This document shows positions 8,652 through 17,121 of a stretch of DNA of 64,000 nt, one piece after another. The notes beneath the pieces are model-generated. The model was given only the letters and a program-made list of their open reading frames with translations, had not been told where the DNA came from and searched no databases. How positions within the stretch are numbered: the first letter of the stretch is position 1; each line of letters starts with the position of its first letter. This stretch comes from Candidatus Krumholzibacteriia bacterium. GTDB lineage: Bacteria > Krumholzibacteriota > Krumholzibacteriia > LZORAL124-64-63. Made by a program: the position numbers and the translations under genes. Location: positions 129,762-193,761 of the forward strand of contig JADGDU010000005.1 of NCBI GenBank assembly GCA_016744705.1. The letters run 5' to 3'.

Positions 8652-10403
8652 TTACTTTATAAGAGTAGCCGTTTTAGTGTACTGCAAACCTGCCGCACGA
8701 AGTTGGTACAGATAAACACCGGAGGGAAGGTTTCTCCCATTGGCGTCCTTACCATCCCATTGTACTGAGTGATCTCCGGCCCCGTGGACACCACTGGCCA
8801 ACACTCTGACCAGATGCCCTCTGGCATCCAGGATAGAAAGTTCTGCTTCATCCTCAAAGGCAAGGGTGAAGTTGAAGGTGGTGGAAGGGTTGAACGGGTT
8901 GGGGAAATTTCCATTCAACTGAGCTGCCATGGGAAGGCCGCCTGTGGGCGCCGAACTCAGACTGGCCTGGTGGTTGAACAAATATGTGGCTTCAGGTTGG
9001 GTTCGCGGCATGCCTGCTGAGCGTCCACTTTCATCAGAAACTGAAATATAATACTCGCAGATGGAAGCTTCGGCAGGGGCCGGAATTTCAGCACTATATT
9101 GGCCCTGTTGATCTTCTAACAATGCCGCGGTGTACCACTGTCCCTCGTTGTGGCGGTAGTTGATTATGGCTTCAGAAATGAGGGATCCACTATGGGCCTT
9201 GATTTCTGTTTGGACTAAAGCTGGGCCTTCCTGATCATCTCGCAAAGGAATGTGTCCCACCCGTAACATTCCCTCGTCCATGATGCCTTTGGTACGGCAA
9301 TGCAGAGCGTCATCGCTCAGGAAACCACTGTAATAATAACCTGATACTTCATAACCTGGAGCGGCTGTGCGATAGGTCTCGAGGGCCGCCTCGTCATAGG
9401 TGGTATTTCCAAAGAAGGGCACATAAATGTGGTTATTCAAAATGATGCTATTGGTGTAAGAGGCGGGAGAACCGCCGCTGATGGAATAACAATAGACACG
9501 GTGAACCTGATAAGGCCGGCCGGTACTGGCAGTGAGAGAAGCTAATAAAACAGCCCGCTGCTCCAGGGCCTGGTAAGTGTGATGAGAAGGCCAAACTTCC
9601 TTCACCAAAACAGTTTCTTCATCAAGGAATTTAGCCCAAGTGTCAATATGATGGATGCCACCGGATTCGATGTAATCCAGCACAGCATAATTTTCCATGC
9701 CGTAATATTCGTTCATTAAAGCATCCACTTCAGCGGAGGTCATTCCGTTGTCGTCGGCTGCTTCGTTATACACCAGTTGGGTGGATGAACTGATGTGGGC
9801 TCCGTCGGTCATGTAATTGCCACCAGTGTGGTACATGGAGTGACTATAAACAGGCAAATCCTGTTGCAATCCAAAATAGTAGGGGACCAGATTGTCGTTG
9901 GGGCGGTAAGGGCGGTTGTACGTGTGGTTGACAATGCCCAGATTATCTTCACCATTAAAAATGAACCAGGGACCATAGTCGCGTGTCCAAATGGAATCAT
10001 TGCTGCGCACCAAAAATTCCACTTTATCCATGTCCACACCATTGGAAGCCAGGTTGTTTTGGGCAGTCGATTGGTAACCGCTGGAGACCACAACGTGGAT
10101 GGTCACCTGGTCATCAAAGTCACGCAAAAGGCTGTAGGGAAGACCCAGGGGATAACGCACCATCACACCCGAAGTGGGTTCCCATTCAGCACAGTTCCTA
10201 ACGGGACCAACGGGAGGGTTATCCCTGAGATCCAATGATGGCAAAACGTATTTTTGGTCGGCAAAACGCATCTTTTCCAGAGAACCTTCAGCCTGAGGGA
10301 TTAGCACTTCCAGGTGGTCTGTGTCCCATAAGTCTTGACTTGAGGCTGGTACCACCCCTGCGATGATGATGGCAAGGGAAAGCAAGGAAATAAGGCGAAC
10401 CAT
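8652..10403 (-). CDS. secreted arginine/agmatine deiminase-like protein (PPAD family) with C-terminal sorting domain
   Basis: Extracellular guanidino-group deiminase of the Porphyromonas-type peptidylarginine deiminase (PAD_porph) family. It has a signal peptide (residues 1-22), a catalytic domain (~60-385), an Ig-like segment (~390-475) and a FlgD-Ig/T9SS-type C-terminal domain from ~497 (PNPFNPSTTF at 501-510). The catalytic set is intact: Asp142 in WTRDYGPW, His252 and Asp254 in GIHHID, Asn318 in SYTNSI and Cys369 in LHCRTKG, with spacing close to PPAD. Cytosolic agmatine deiminases lack the signal and tail, so the protein is exported. The start has an AGGAGC site 6 nt upstream and an extended -10 promoter. 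The substrate (protein arginine, free arginine or agmatine) is not determined by the sequence. Confidence 0.85.
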   Translation of the reverse strand: MVRLISLLSLAIIIAGVVPASSQDLWDTDHLEVLIPQAEGSLEKMRFADQKYVLPSLDLRDNPPVGPVRNCAEWEPTSGVMVRYPLGLPYSLLRDFDDQVTIHVVVSSGYQSTAQNNLASNGVDMDKVEFLVRSNDSIWTRDYGPWFIFNGEDNLGIVNHTYNRPYRPNDNLVPYYFGLQQDLPVYSHSMYHTGGNYMTDGAHISSSTQLVYNEAADDNGMTSAEVDALMNEYYGMENYAVLDYIESGGIHHIDTWAKFLDEETVLVKEVWPSHHTYQALEQRAVLLASLTASTGRPYQVHRVYCYSISGGSPASYTNSIILNNHIYVPFFGNTTYDEAALETYRTAAPGYEVSGYYYSGFLSDDALHCRTKGIMDEGMLRVGHIPLRDDQEGPALVQTEIKAHSGSLISEAIINYRHNEGQWYTAALLEDQQGQYSAEIPAPAEASICEYYISVSDESGRSAGMPRTQPEATYLFNHQASLSSAPTGGLPMAAQLNGNFPNPFNPSTTFNFTLAFEDEAELSILDARGHLVRVLASGVHGAGDHSVQWDGKDANGRNLPSGVYLYQLRAAGLQYTKTATLIK

Positions 10404-10443
10404 GGATAGCTCCTAGAATTTTAAAGGGGTTATGCTTTTCTAT

Positions 10444-10472
10444 ATTATATCAGATGCCACCCTGATGATCAC
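10444..10472 (-). promoter_or_regulatory. extended -10 sigma-70-type promoter for the deiminase gene
   Basis: Read on the minus strand: perfect TATAAT preceded by TGA (extended -10, TGnTATAAT), with GTGATC 17 nt upstream as a 3/6 -35. It lies ~40 nt upstream of the minus-strand start codon. Confidence 0.6.
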
Positions 10473-10563
10473 CTTTTAATACCGTAAATCATGGAAAGTA
10501 TATGTTTTTTGCCGAAAAGCCGGGTTTTGAGTAGAAATAACCAATATGAGTCCAACCTTCCGG

Positions 10564-10591
10564 TTGATTGGCCAGCTAAAAACGTTACAAT
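10564..10591 (+). promoter_or_regulatory. sigma-70-type promoter for the GlmU-like gene
   Basis: TTGATT (4/6) - 16 nt - TACAAT (5/6). The predicted transcript begins near 10598, downstream of the first in-frame ATG at 10546 but 41 nt upstream of the GTG at 10639. This supports the GTG as the true start. Confidence 0.55.
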
Positions 10592-10638
10592 ACCTCTCAA
10601 GCTCTTGTTTGAGGTTCTCCCAATTGAAGGATATTCCT

Positions 10639-12024
10639 GTGATTCGCTCTGTTGTAATCTTTGAAGATCATTCCCTGGAAAATTTCCGGCCTTTGGCCCT
10701 CAGTGTGCCTACTTACGAGATTCGCATGGGTATGTTTAATTTGAGGGAAAGGGTAGAGCTGGCTGGCAAAAACCTTTGCAACCAGGATAAAAAAGGGACC
10801 TTACTGTGCCGCAACAGTTTGGGGTCCTTGCACACTTGTGAAGGGTGGGATATCAACCCGGAAGGTTGCCTCCAGGAACTGGACTCGCAAAACCGCTACC
10901 TCTGGCTCAATGGGCGGTGTTTACCAAAATTTTCCGAAATTATTGAACTGCTCGAAGGAGCCTCCGGAGAATCGGGTTTCATCTGTGTGGATGACCATGG
11001 CCTGGTGGCAGCAGATCTTTCGCCTGAACAATCCCAAACAATGTTAGCATCCTGGAATCTCTGGAAAGAGCAATACTCTACGATTACTCCTGACCAAGCC
11101 CCTTGGAGGGGAGTGGAAAACCTTCCCAAACTCCCTCTTCAAGAGAGAAGAGTGCAGGGCTTAGGTTATATTTGGGATATTGTTCCTGCCACCTCGGAAC
11201 TCCTCGCTCAGGATATAGACTTTTTGTCCAATGGTCGCACCTATACTCGCCGTCCTTTCGGCATATTCCCGGGCACCGATAACACAGAGGCTTTCTGGCT
11301 CAAAGAATCCTCTCTTGTGCAAGGCAGCACAATACCTGCTATCCACAAGCAGTTTCCTGATAATAGCGATGATCTTTGGGTTGGTTCTGACGTCAAGTTG
11401 TCTGTTGGCACCGCCTTGGACACCACCAACGGCCCCATCATACTGGACCACGGAGTGACCGTGATGCCTCATTGCTATCTTGAAGGGCCACTTTATGTGG
11501 GCCCAGGTAGTAGAATAAAGGCAGGTGCTACCATTTATGGCGAATCCAGTTTTGGCATAGGCAACCGCCTGGCGGGTGAAATTGGGGAGAGCACTTTTTC
11601 AGATTTTGCAAACAAACAGCACGATGGTTTTATCGGCCATGCCGTATTGGGATCATGGATCAATTTGGGTGCTATGACCACTAACAGTGACTTGAAGAAC
11701 AATTATGGAAATGTAAGGGTGGATCTGGGTTCAGGAGTGGTGGATACTGGGCTTCGTTTTGTGGGACTTTTGTTGGGTGATCACGCCAAAACTGCTATCG
11801 GGACGCTGTTCAATACCGGAACATGCGTGGGTTTTGCCAGTAATATTTTTGGGGGGGTGATGCCGCCCAAATTTGTGGCCAATTTTTCCTGGGGTGGATT
11901 ACCCGAAAATCCCCTTTACGATGTGGACAAAGCCATGGCAACAGCAGAGGTGGTCATGTCCCGCCGTGGGTGCCGGTTATCTGAAGCAGGAAAAAAACTC
12001 ATGCGAGAATTAGCTGAAAAATAG
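10639..12024 (+). CDS. GlmU-like sugar nucleotidyltransferase / left-handed beta-helix acyltransferase
   Basis: Bifunctional-type protein of the alternative bacterial GlmU family (as in Bacteroidota), expected to convert glucosamine-1-phosphate to UDP-GlcNAc for cell-wall and LPS precursors. The N-terminus VVIFEDHSLENFRPLALSVP followed by EIRMGMFNLRERVE matches the family's nucleotidyltransferase opening. The C-terminal half has hexapeptide repeats (YVGPGSRIKAGATIYGESSF, WINLGAMTTNSDLKNNYGNV) of the left-handed beta helix. The chosen start is GTG 10639: GAAGGA lies 7 nt upstream and a promoter maps between it and the longer ATG at 10546. The protein is 461 aa, a little longer than the usual ~400. 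A different sugar specificity is possible. Confidence 0.8.
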   Translation: MIRSVVIFEDHSLENFRPLALSVPTYEIRMGMFNLRERVELAGKNLCNQDKKGTLLCRNSLGSLHTCEGWDINPEGCLQELDSQNRYLWLNGRCLPKFSEIIELLEGASGESGFICVDDHGLVAADLSPEQSQTMLASWNLWKEQYSTITPDQAPWRGVENLPKLPLQERRVQGLGYIWDIVPATSELLAQDIDFLSNGRTYTRRPFGIFPGTDNTEAFWLKESSLVQGSTIPAIHKQFPDNSDDLWVGSDVKLSVGTALDTTNGPIILDHGVTVMPHCYLEGPLYVGPGSRIKAGATIYGESSFGIGNRLAGEIGESTFSDFANKQHDGFIGHAVLGSWINLGAMTTNSDLKNNYGNVRVDLGSGVVDTGLRFVGLLLGDHAKTAIGTLFNTGTCVGFASNIFGGVMPPKFVANFSWGGLPENPLYDVDKAMATAEVVMSRRGCRLSEAGKKLMRELAEK

Positions 12025-12479
12025 CCATGAATGACCTGTGATGGCTGACTGCTTCCAACAGTGCTTTCTGCAAGCCCACTGCGGTTTACAATTTCCATTT
12101 GCACCTTCCCTGGCTTGCGTAAAGGTAACTTTATTTCACCCTGATTCAGGTGTCCGATTTTTTAAACCCCTGTTAACAAACACTCTATGCTCTTTTTGTT
12201 TGAACTGGCCATGAGGCTTGAGCCAACATGGAATTTTGGCATATCCATTGCGAGAATCCTTGTAAATGTTCTCTGCACTGTTCGTGGTTGGTTATTAAGA
12301 TTCTTACGCTCTCCGTGTTGTAAGTTTTCTTTGATAATCACACGGCAGAAGGCGGGGGACATTTTTTTCTTGGAATATTCCCTAGGTTGTGATACTAATT
12401 TAGTACCTAAGTTCATCAAATAAAACAAGGTAGCAAACGGGACTCGCTGTAAAGCGATTGAGGGTGGAAAGAGGAAAAA
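12025..12479. other. 455-bp intergenic region upstream of the HU gene
   Basis: AT-rich stretch between the GlmU-like gene and HU. It must contain the HU promoter; the best match is a weak TTGGAA-N17-TACTAA around 12370-12398. A + strand frame (12187-12423) gives a 78-residue hydrophobic/basic translation with no family resemblance and no good ribosome site. No RNA gene was recognised. Confidence 0.4.
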
Positions 12480-12764
12480 ATGACCAAAGCAGAACTGGTC
12501 GAGATCATTTCGGAAGAAACTGGAATCAATAAAAAAGATACCGGTTTGATCGTGAATCACATCATGGAGAACATCGGCCAGGCACTAGTTGAAGGTGATA
12601 AGGTGGAACTGCGAGGATTTGGATCCTTCAAAGTGAAAACCAGAAATGCTCGTCTGGCCCGCAACCCTCGCACTGGGGCGGATGTTCAGGTCGATGCCAA
12701 ACGAGTTCCTTTTTTCAAGGCATCCAACGACCTCAAGGCACGTTTGAATGAAAAAGATGCCTAA
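12480..12764 (+). CDS. HU/IHF-family DNA-binding protein
   Basis: Nucleoid-associated histone-like protein of 94 aa, the usual size. It carries the family signatures: N-terminal helical dimer region MTKAELVEIISEETG, the core GFGSFKV, and the DNA-bending arm with NPRTG (Pro intercalates between base pairs). AGAGG(A) lies upstream of the ATG. It acts as a homo- or heterodimer in chromosome compaction and in looping at sigma-54 promoters, of which this window has several; that link is an inference. HU and IHF subunits cannot be told apart reliably here. Confidence 0.95.
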   Translation: MTKAELVEIISEETGINKKDTGLIVNHIMENIGQALVEGDKVELRGFGSFKVKTRNARLARNPRTGADVQVDAKRVPFFKASNDLKARLNEKDA

Positions 12765-12811
12765 TAAGGCAATTCCTTGTTGTCTATTGAGCTCTCAGTG
12801 CTTATCTTGAG

Positions 12812-12854
12812 CACCGTTTCACCGGTGTAGGGCCCTCTGGCTCCTTAACACCGG
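12812..12854 (+). promoter_or_regulatory. leader with two mutually exclusive hairpins before the 29-aa gene
   Basis: CGGTG at 12823-12827 can pair with CACCG at 12812-12816 (6-nt loop). As part of CCGGTGT (12822-12828) it can instead pair with ACACCGG at 12848-12854. The two stems compete for the same bases, as in an attenuator or autoregulatory leader. The structure sits 74 nt upstream of the small basic gene. No known riboswitch or ribosomal leader class was recognised. Confidence 0.3.
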
Positions 12855-12927
12855 ATTGTCTCGTTCGAGTCCTGGCTTCTTATTAGCACGGGTCGATCAC
12901 CATTTTAAAGCGGAAAGGCTGGTCGTT

Positions 12928-13017
12928 ATGCCTAACGGGCGTAAACGTAAGCGCAAGAAGATCGCTACGCACAAGCGTAAGAAGCGGTTGCGTAAGAACC
13001 GTCATAAGAAGAAATAG
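12928..13017 (+). CDS. 29-aa AURKAIP1/COX24 (mS38-like) basic protein, probably ribosome-associated
   Basis: Very short reading frame encoding 29 residues: it opens MPNGRKRKRKKIATHKRKKR and continues with LRKN and RHKKK; over half the residues are Lys or Arg. This is the compact bacterial form of the AURKAIP1/COX24 domain, which in mitochondria is the C-terminus of small-subunit protein mS38. Similar short genes occur widely in Bacteroidota and related phyla, where the product is thought to bind the 30S subunit. GGAAAGG lies 9 nt upstream of the ATG. It is between HU and a PilZ gene. The ribosome role is inferred from homology. Confidence 0.85.
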   Translation: MPNGRKRKRKKIATHKRKKRLRKNRHKKK

Positions 13018-13029
13018 TAAGCCAGAGCG

Positions 13030-13052
13030 GCCGGCATCTCCTTGGTGCCGGC
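13030..13052 (+). other. GC-rich hairpin after the 29-aa gene
   Basis: Seven-base-pair stem GCCGGCA / TGCCGGC with a 9-nt loop, 13 nt after the stop of the small basic gene. No T run follows, so it looks like an RNA-stabilising hairpin or partial terminator. Confidence 0.45.
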
Positions 13053-13139
13053 TGACGGCTTGCTCCGCACTCCATTAGAAAAGTCTCAAGGAAGAGAATC
13101 TGGCGGCCGAATATTGGTCACAGGAAAGGAGCGTCGGAT

Positions 13140-13538
13140 ATGACGGATATGAAAAATGAAAGGCGAAGGGCTGATCGACTCGATGCAAGCCTGAAGCTTG
13201 AAGTTCAATTGCCCGGAAAAGATGGTTCAAGTGATATTGCGAACTTGGAAACCATCAATATTTCTTCATCCGGGGTATATTTCAAAGCAGACCATTTTAT
13301 CGAGCCTATGACCAAACTGGTTATGGAGCTCGAAGTTTGTGTGCCCGGAGATAATGCTCAGGATGGTAATAGCATGGCGTCTGTACCTTGTGAGGGCATT
13401 GTCGTTCGCACGAAACCTGAGGCAGAGACCCTGGGGTGTGACAGTTATGAAGTGGCTGTCTTTTTCACCCATATCAAACCCGAAGGCATGGCCAACCTGG
13501 AGACCCATATCACTCTTTTGATGGCAGACGTCGACTGA
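13140..13538 (+). CDS. PilZ-domain protein, putative c-di-GMP receptor
   Basis: Single-domain PilZ protein of 132 aa. Both halves of the c-di-GMP binding signature are present: RRADR (residues 9-13, RxxxR) and NISSSG (residues 40-45, NxSxxG), ahead of a beta-barrel core ending in YEVAVFFTHI. The start has AGGAG 8 nt upstream. It is monocistronic: a terminator follows about 60 nt after the stop. In flagellated bacteria such proteins often act on motors or exopolysaccharide machinery, but nothing here identifies the target. Confidence 0.85.
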   Translation: MTDMKNERRRADRLDASLKLEVQLPGKDGSSDIANLETINISSSGVYFKADHFIEPMTKLVMELEVCVPGDNAQDGNSMASVPCEGIVVRTKPEAETLGCDSYEVAVFFTHIKPEGMANLETHITLLMADVD

Positions 13539-13597
13539 GTTACCTGCTTCTTATGGGGAGCTTTTGAGTATTTCTGAAAAATGCAGCTGATGATTGT

Positions 13598-13624
13598 AAC
13601 CCGGGATAATTACCCGGGTTTTTC
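13598..13624 (+). terminator. Rho-independent terminator after the PilZ gene
   Basis: Eight-base-pair stem AACCCGGG / CCCGGGTT with a 7-nt loop, followed by a T run interrupted by CC. Confidence 0.85.
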
Positions 13625-13710
13625 CTTTAGTAGCAGCAATGTTGACCGATAAGAAAAGCTAAGAACATTCATTTGTCTTAGAATACTTTGACGTTAAGAG
13701 GTTTTCCGGA

Positions 13711-15204
13711 ATGCCCAAGGGCCTTAAACGAACAATCCTGGTGGTTGATGATTCCATTCCAACCTGCATGGTGTTCAAGCACCGGCTGGAGAAGAATGGA
13801 TATCATGTGCTATTGGCCCACGATGGGGTCAGTGGTGCCAAGTCCGCCATGGAGAATCTGCCAGACCTTATCCTTCTGGATAAGGAAATGCCAGAAATGC
13901 ACGGTTTCAAGGTCAGTCGCATATTACGCGACCACCACGAAACTAAAGGCATTCCCATTTTGATGATCAGTGCCGAAGATGGCACCGAAGAAAAAATCAT
14001 GGGTCTTGAAATGGGGGCCGATGATTTCATCTCGAAAAAAATTGCCCCTGAAGAACTCTATTCCAAAATCAAAGCTTTTCTTCGTATCAAAGATCTCCAA
14101 GACAAATTGAAGAATGAAAGCGACAAGCTGAATCAAATTTTTCGGTACCTGCATGAACCGGTTGCCATATGCAACCAGGACGATCACATCGCTCTGGCTA
14201 GTCAGGTATTTTTGAGCCTTTTTCGTATGCCCCGGGAATTGGTGGAATTCAAAAGCATGAGCCAAATTCTGGAAGTTTTGAATATTCCTCAAAATATCAT
14301 CAAAAAACTACGTGATGGGTGTACAGATGATGTGAAATTGGTCATTTCCATTGATAATGTGGAAACCCACCTTACGGCTCGAACGGCTCCCATTGCTTTA
14401 AGTGAGGGCGAAACGGCTATGGCTTATGTCTTTCGTGATGTGACTCGTGAAGTGGAAAGCCAGCAGATGAGAGCCGACTTTCACAGTATGATAGCTCACG
14501 ATTTGCGTTCGCCAATGTCAGTCATCCAGGGTTATGTCTCATTGATGGCTACGGGAAAAACTGGCCCCATCAACGACACCCAAATTGAGTTCATGGAAAG
14601 CGTTAATCGAAAAATTTCTGAAATGACCTCTTTGCTCAATGATTTCCTGGATATGAGCAAAATGGACGCTGGATTTGTCAATCTCAAAACACAGGATCAT
14701 TGCCTGGGCGAATTGATCCAGGAAGTGGTGTATGACCTGGAACCCTTGGCCAACAGCTCCAAGCTCAAGGTTTCTGTGAATTTGCCACCCAATGATTTGC
14801 AAGTCCACAGTGATCCCTTACGCTTGACTCAGATCCTGCGGAACCTCCTCTCCAATGCCATCAAATATAATGTTGAAAATGGCTACATTCGCGTCACGGT
14901 CATTGAACAAGAAGGCCGTGCCAGAATCTCCATCGCCGATGGGGGCATTGGCATGTCTCAGGAAGAACTGGAAGTTCTGTTTGAACCCTATACTCGTGGC
15001 AATTCACAACGCACCATCAAAGGGGTGGGATTGGGTATTGTGATTGTAAAGAAATTGGTGGAAGCCCACGGTGGAACCGTCACAGTTTCCAGTGAACAAG
15101 GCAAAGGTTCAACCTTCTCGTTTACCATTCCCTTGGCCTTGGAACTGGATTCCCAGGCGCCCTCTGTGGATGAGGTTGAAACTTCGGATTTGACCAGTAA
15201 TTGA
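13711..15204 (+). CDS. hybrid receiver-PAS-histidine kinase
   Basis: Cytosolic signalling protein of 497 aa with no membrane segment. The N-terminal receiver (residues 7-125) has the phosphoacceptor Asp57 ([13 protein letters not shown]) and the acidic pair VVDD. A PAS-like domain (~135-248) follows, then HisKA with His263 ([18 protein letters not shown]) and HATPase_c with the N box [10 protein letters not shown], the G1 box (DGGIGM, where DNGIGM is usual) and the G2 box [11 protein letters not shown]. This arrangement, a receiver feeding a kinase, usually links one phosphorelay to another. It is flanked by terminators, so it is a lone gene; its output partner is unknown. Confidence 0.88.
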   Translation: MPKGLKRTILVVDDSIPTCMVFKHRLEKNGYHVLLAHDGVSGAKSAMENLPDLILLDKEMPEMHGFKVSRILRDHHETKGIPILMISAEDGTEEKIMGLEMGADDFISKKIAPEELYSKIKAFLRIKDLQDKLKNESDKLNQIFRYLHEPVAICNQDDHIALASQVFLSLFRMPRELVEFKSMSQILEVLNIPQNIIKKLRDGCTDDVKLVISIDNVETHLTARTAPIALSEGETAMAYVFRDVTREVESQQMRADFHSMIAHDLRSPMSVIQGYVSLMATGKTGPINDTQIEFMESVNRKISEMTSLLNDFLDMSKMDAGFVNLKTQDHCLGELIQEVVYDLEPLANSSKLKVSVNLPPNDLQVHSDPLRLTQILRNLLSNAIKYNVENGYIRVTVIEQEGRARISIADGGIGMSQEELEVLFEPYTRGNSQRTIKGVGLGIVIVKKLVEAHGGTVTVSSEQGKGSTFSFTIPLALELDSQAPSVDEVETSDLTSN

Positions 15205-15276
15205 CTTGATTGGGTTGAGGATACCTGAAAGCTTCCTGACAGGGGGCGGGTAATTTTCGATCATTTTTATAATTCC

Positions 15277-15317
15277 AAATTCCGGCTGGGAAATTATTTC
15301 CTGGCCGGAATTTTTTT
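15277..15317 (+). terminator. Rho-independent terminator after the hybrid kinase
   Basis: Stem AAATTCCGGC / GCCGGAATTT (10 bp) enclosing a loop of 17 nt, followed directly by TTTTTCC. It isolates the kinase gene from the flgF operon downstream. Confidence 0.85.
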
Positions 15318-15444
15318 CCTGTTTCCACCTTTGAAATTTGAATCCTGCCTTGTTTAGGCCCATCCACCTCCTATGAAGCCGTTTGGCAGGGGAATTTTAT
15401 TCCCTTCCGCCTAGGTCCTCACCGTCTCGACCAGAAACCATCCA

Positions 15445-15460
15445 AGGCATGGAGATTGCG
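15445..15460 (+). promoter_or_regulatory. sigma-54 promoter of the flgF operon
   Basis: AGGCATG-N4-TTGCG: GG at 15446-15447 and GC at 15458-15459, exactly 10 nt apart, with an intact TTGC -12 element. Only the first T and one base of the -24 box differ from TGGCACG-N4-TTGCW. The predicted transcript starts near 15471, 38 nt before the TTG start codon of flgF. Confidence 0.75.
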
Positions 15461-15508
15461 AATTGTCCGACATGTATTGTAAACCCCGCTGCCTCAGGAG
15501 GGCATGTT

Positions 15509-16303
15509 TTGATCAGGAGTATTAATTCAGCTGAAAATGCCATGCTGCTTCAGCAAACCAAGATTGACACATTGGCCAATAACTTGGCCAACGTCAATTC
15601 TTCAGGCTTTAGGCAAGTCCTAACACGAGTCACGGAACAAGGTTCTGAGGGTGTGGAAAACCCTGATGGTGCCATGGATGATGCCGCCGGTCTCAACAAA
15701 CTGCCCAGAATTGACGGCCAGCCAGACAGTTGGGTTCAAACAAATCCATTGTCTATAAGTCATGTCACAGATACCCGGCGTGGATCGTATTCCACCACTG
15801 GTCGCGATACAGATGTGGCCATTATGGGGCGTGGCTTTTTTGCCATCCAGGCTCCCGAGGGTGAGTTGTTCACTCGGGCTGGGTCGTTCACCCTCAATTC
15901 CCAGAAACAGTTGGTGACCCCCGATGGGCTTCCTGTTGTGGGTGATGGTGGCCCCATAACCATTGATGGGGAAAGCTTTTCCATCGACAACAGTGGTTTG
16001 GTTATGGTGGACGGTGCTCAAGTTGGTCGGTTGAAAATTGTCGACTTTGCGGATGCAAGCAAATTAGAGCACAAAGGGAATAACCTTTTACAGGCACCAG
16101 AAGATCAAGCGGCCACAGCTGTACCCATTGGGGAAATTGTTGTCTCTCAAGGACAAATTGAAGGCAGCAATGTCAATGCAATTGATACACTTGTGGCCAT
16201 GATTTCAGCCCAAAGGGCTTTTGAAGTCCAACAGAAAACGTTGACCACCGAAGACGAAATGCTGAGCAAAAGCGTGAATAAGTTACCCCAGGTGGGCAGC
16301 TAA
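15509..16303 (+). CDS. flgF: flagellar basal-body rod protein FlgF
   Basis: Proximal rod subunit of the flagellar axle, secreted by the flagellar type III system. The 264 aa protein has the N-terminal rod/hook motif LANNLANVNSSGF and a C-terminal helix (VAMISAQRAFEVQQKTLTTE) that pack together in the axial structure. The start is TTG 15509: AGGAGGG ends 6 nt upstream, the product then begins MIRSINSAENAM like other rod proteins, and a sigma-54 promoter lies between this codon and the longer ATG-initiated frame from 15383. It is the first gene of the flgF-csrA operon, 23 nt before flgG. FlgF rather than FlgG is inferred from order and length. Confidence 0.88.
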   Translation: MIRSINSAENAMLLQQTKIDTLANNLANVNSSGFRQVLTRVTEQGSEGVENPDGAMDDAAGLNKLPRIDGQPDSWVQTNPLSISHVTDTRRGSYSTTGRDTDVAIMGRGFFAIQAPEGELFTRAGSFTLNSQKQLVTPDGLPVVGDGGPITIDGESFSIDNSGLVMVDGAQVGRLKIVDFADASKLEHKGNNLLQAPEDQAATAVPIGEIVVSQGQIEGSNVNAIDTLVAMISAQRAFEVQQKTLTTEDEMLSKSVNKLPQVGS

Positions 16304-16326
16304 GCCAAAGTGGAAGGTGAAAGAAT

Positions 16327-17118
16327 ATGATCAGAGCAATGGGGACAGCGGCTTCGGGCATGAAAGCCCAACAGTTAAACATTGATACCATTTCCAATAA
16401 TTTGGCAAACGTCAATACTACGGGATACAAACGTAGTCATGCCGAGTTTCAGGATTTGCTTTATGAAAAGGTTATGCCAGGAGGGCAGATTGATGCTGAT
16501 GGCCGGGCCATTCCAGCCAAGGTGGAAGTTGGTCATGGAGTCAAGCTTGTGGCTACCAATAAAAACTTCAGTCAGGGCCTGGTGGTTTCCACCAGCAATC
16601 CCTTGGATTTGATGGTTGAAGGAGACGGTTTCTTTCAACTCACAATGCCTGATGGAAGTATAAAATACACCCGCGATGGTAGTTTCAAAATGGACGCCGA
16701 TCGCAATATTGTCTCTTCTCAGGGATATGTGCTCGAGCCGGCTATTACCATTCCTTCTGATGCTACAGAGGTATCCATTGGCCGCAGTGGTGTTGTGTCT
16801 GTGAGCATTGCCGGCGACGATGGAAACATTACCGAAGTGGGGCAAATTGAATTGGCCCGATTCCCCAACTCCGCTGGTCTCGACGCTCGTGGGGGAAACA
16901 TATTTTCAGAATCACCGGCTTCTGGCACACCCATTCTGGGAAATCCCGGTCTTGATGGCATCGGTGAAACAGCATCCGGCTTTCTGGAAATGAGCAACGT
17001 GGAAACAGTGGATGAATTGGTGAAAATGATTTCAGCCCAACGGGCCTACGAACTCAATTCCAAAACTATTTCCATGGCCGATGAAATGCTGCAAACCATC
17101 AACCGGTTGAAGAGGTAA
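16327..17118 (+). CDS. flgG: flagellar distal rod protein FlgG
   Basis: Distal rod subunit, 263 aa, the standard FlgG length. The N-terminus MIRAMGTAASGMKAQQLNID and NNLANVNTTGYKRSHAEFQD are near-consensus for FlgG, and the C-terminus carries the conserved GFLEMSNVE and MISAQRAYELNSKTI. It assembles beyond FlgB/C/F and passes through the P and L rings encoded just downstream. GGAAGG precedes the ATG. Three nucleotides separate it from flgA. Confidence 0.97.
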   Translation: MIRAMGTAASGMKAQQLNIDTISNNLANVNTTGYKRSHAEFQDLLYEKVMPGGQIDADGRAIPAKVEVGHGVKLVATNKNFSQGLVVSTSNPLDLMVEGDGFFQLTMPDGSIKYTRDGSFKMDADRNIVSSQGYVLEPAITIPSDATEVSIGRSGVVSVSIAGDDGNITEVGQIELARFPNSAGLDARGGNIFSESPASGTPILGNPGLDGIGETASGFLEMSNVETVDELVKMISAQRAYELNSKTISMADEMLQTINRLKR

Positions 17119-17121
17119 AGC

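Noticed and set aside
12187..12423. 78-codon + strand frame in the gap before HU
   Set aside because: No ribosome site, no family resemblance, and it occupies the likely promoter region of HU.
12855..12890. TTCGAGTC resembling a tRNA T-loop
   Set aside because: The flanking bases do not form the 5-bp T-stem and no acceptor or anticodon arms fit a cloverleaf.
13643..13665. ACCGATAA/TTGACC promoter-like words before the hybrid kinase
   Set aside because: Neither a sigma-28 -35 box nor a sigma-70 -10 box is found at proper spacing.
15375..15400. TTTGGCAGGGGAATTTTA as a sigma-54 promoter
   Set aside because: The -24 half is fair, but the -12 GC is replaced by TT at the required spacing.
15383..15508. 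42-codon N-terminal extension of FlgF
   Set aside because: It contains a sigma-54 promoter, resembles no rod protein, and a strong ribosome site precedes TTG 15509.
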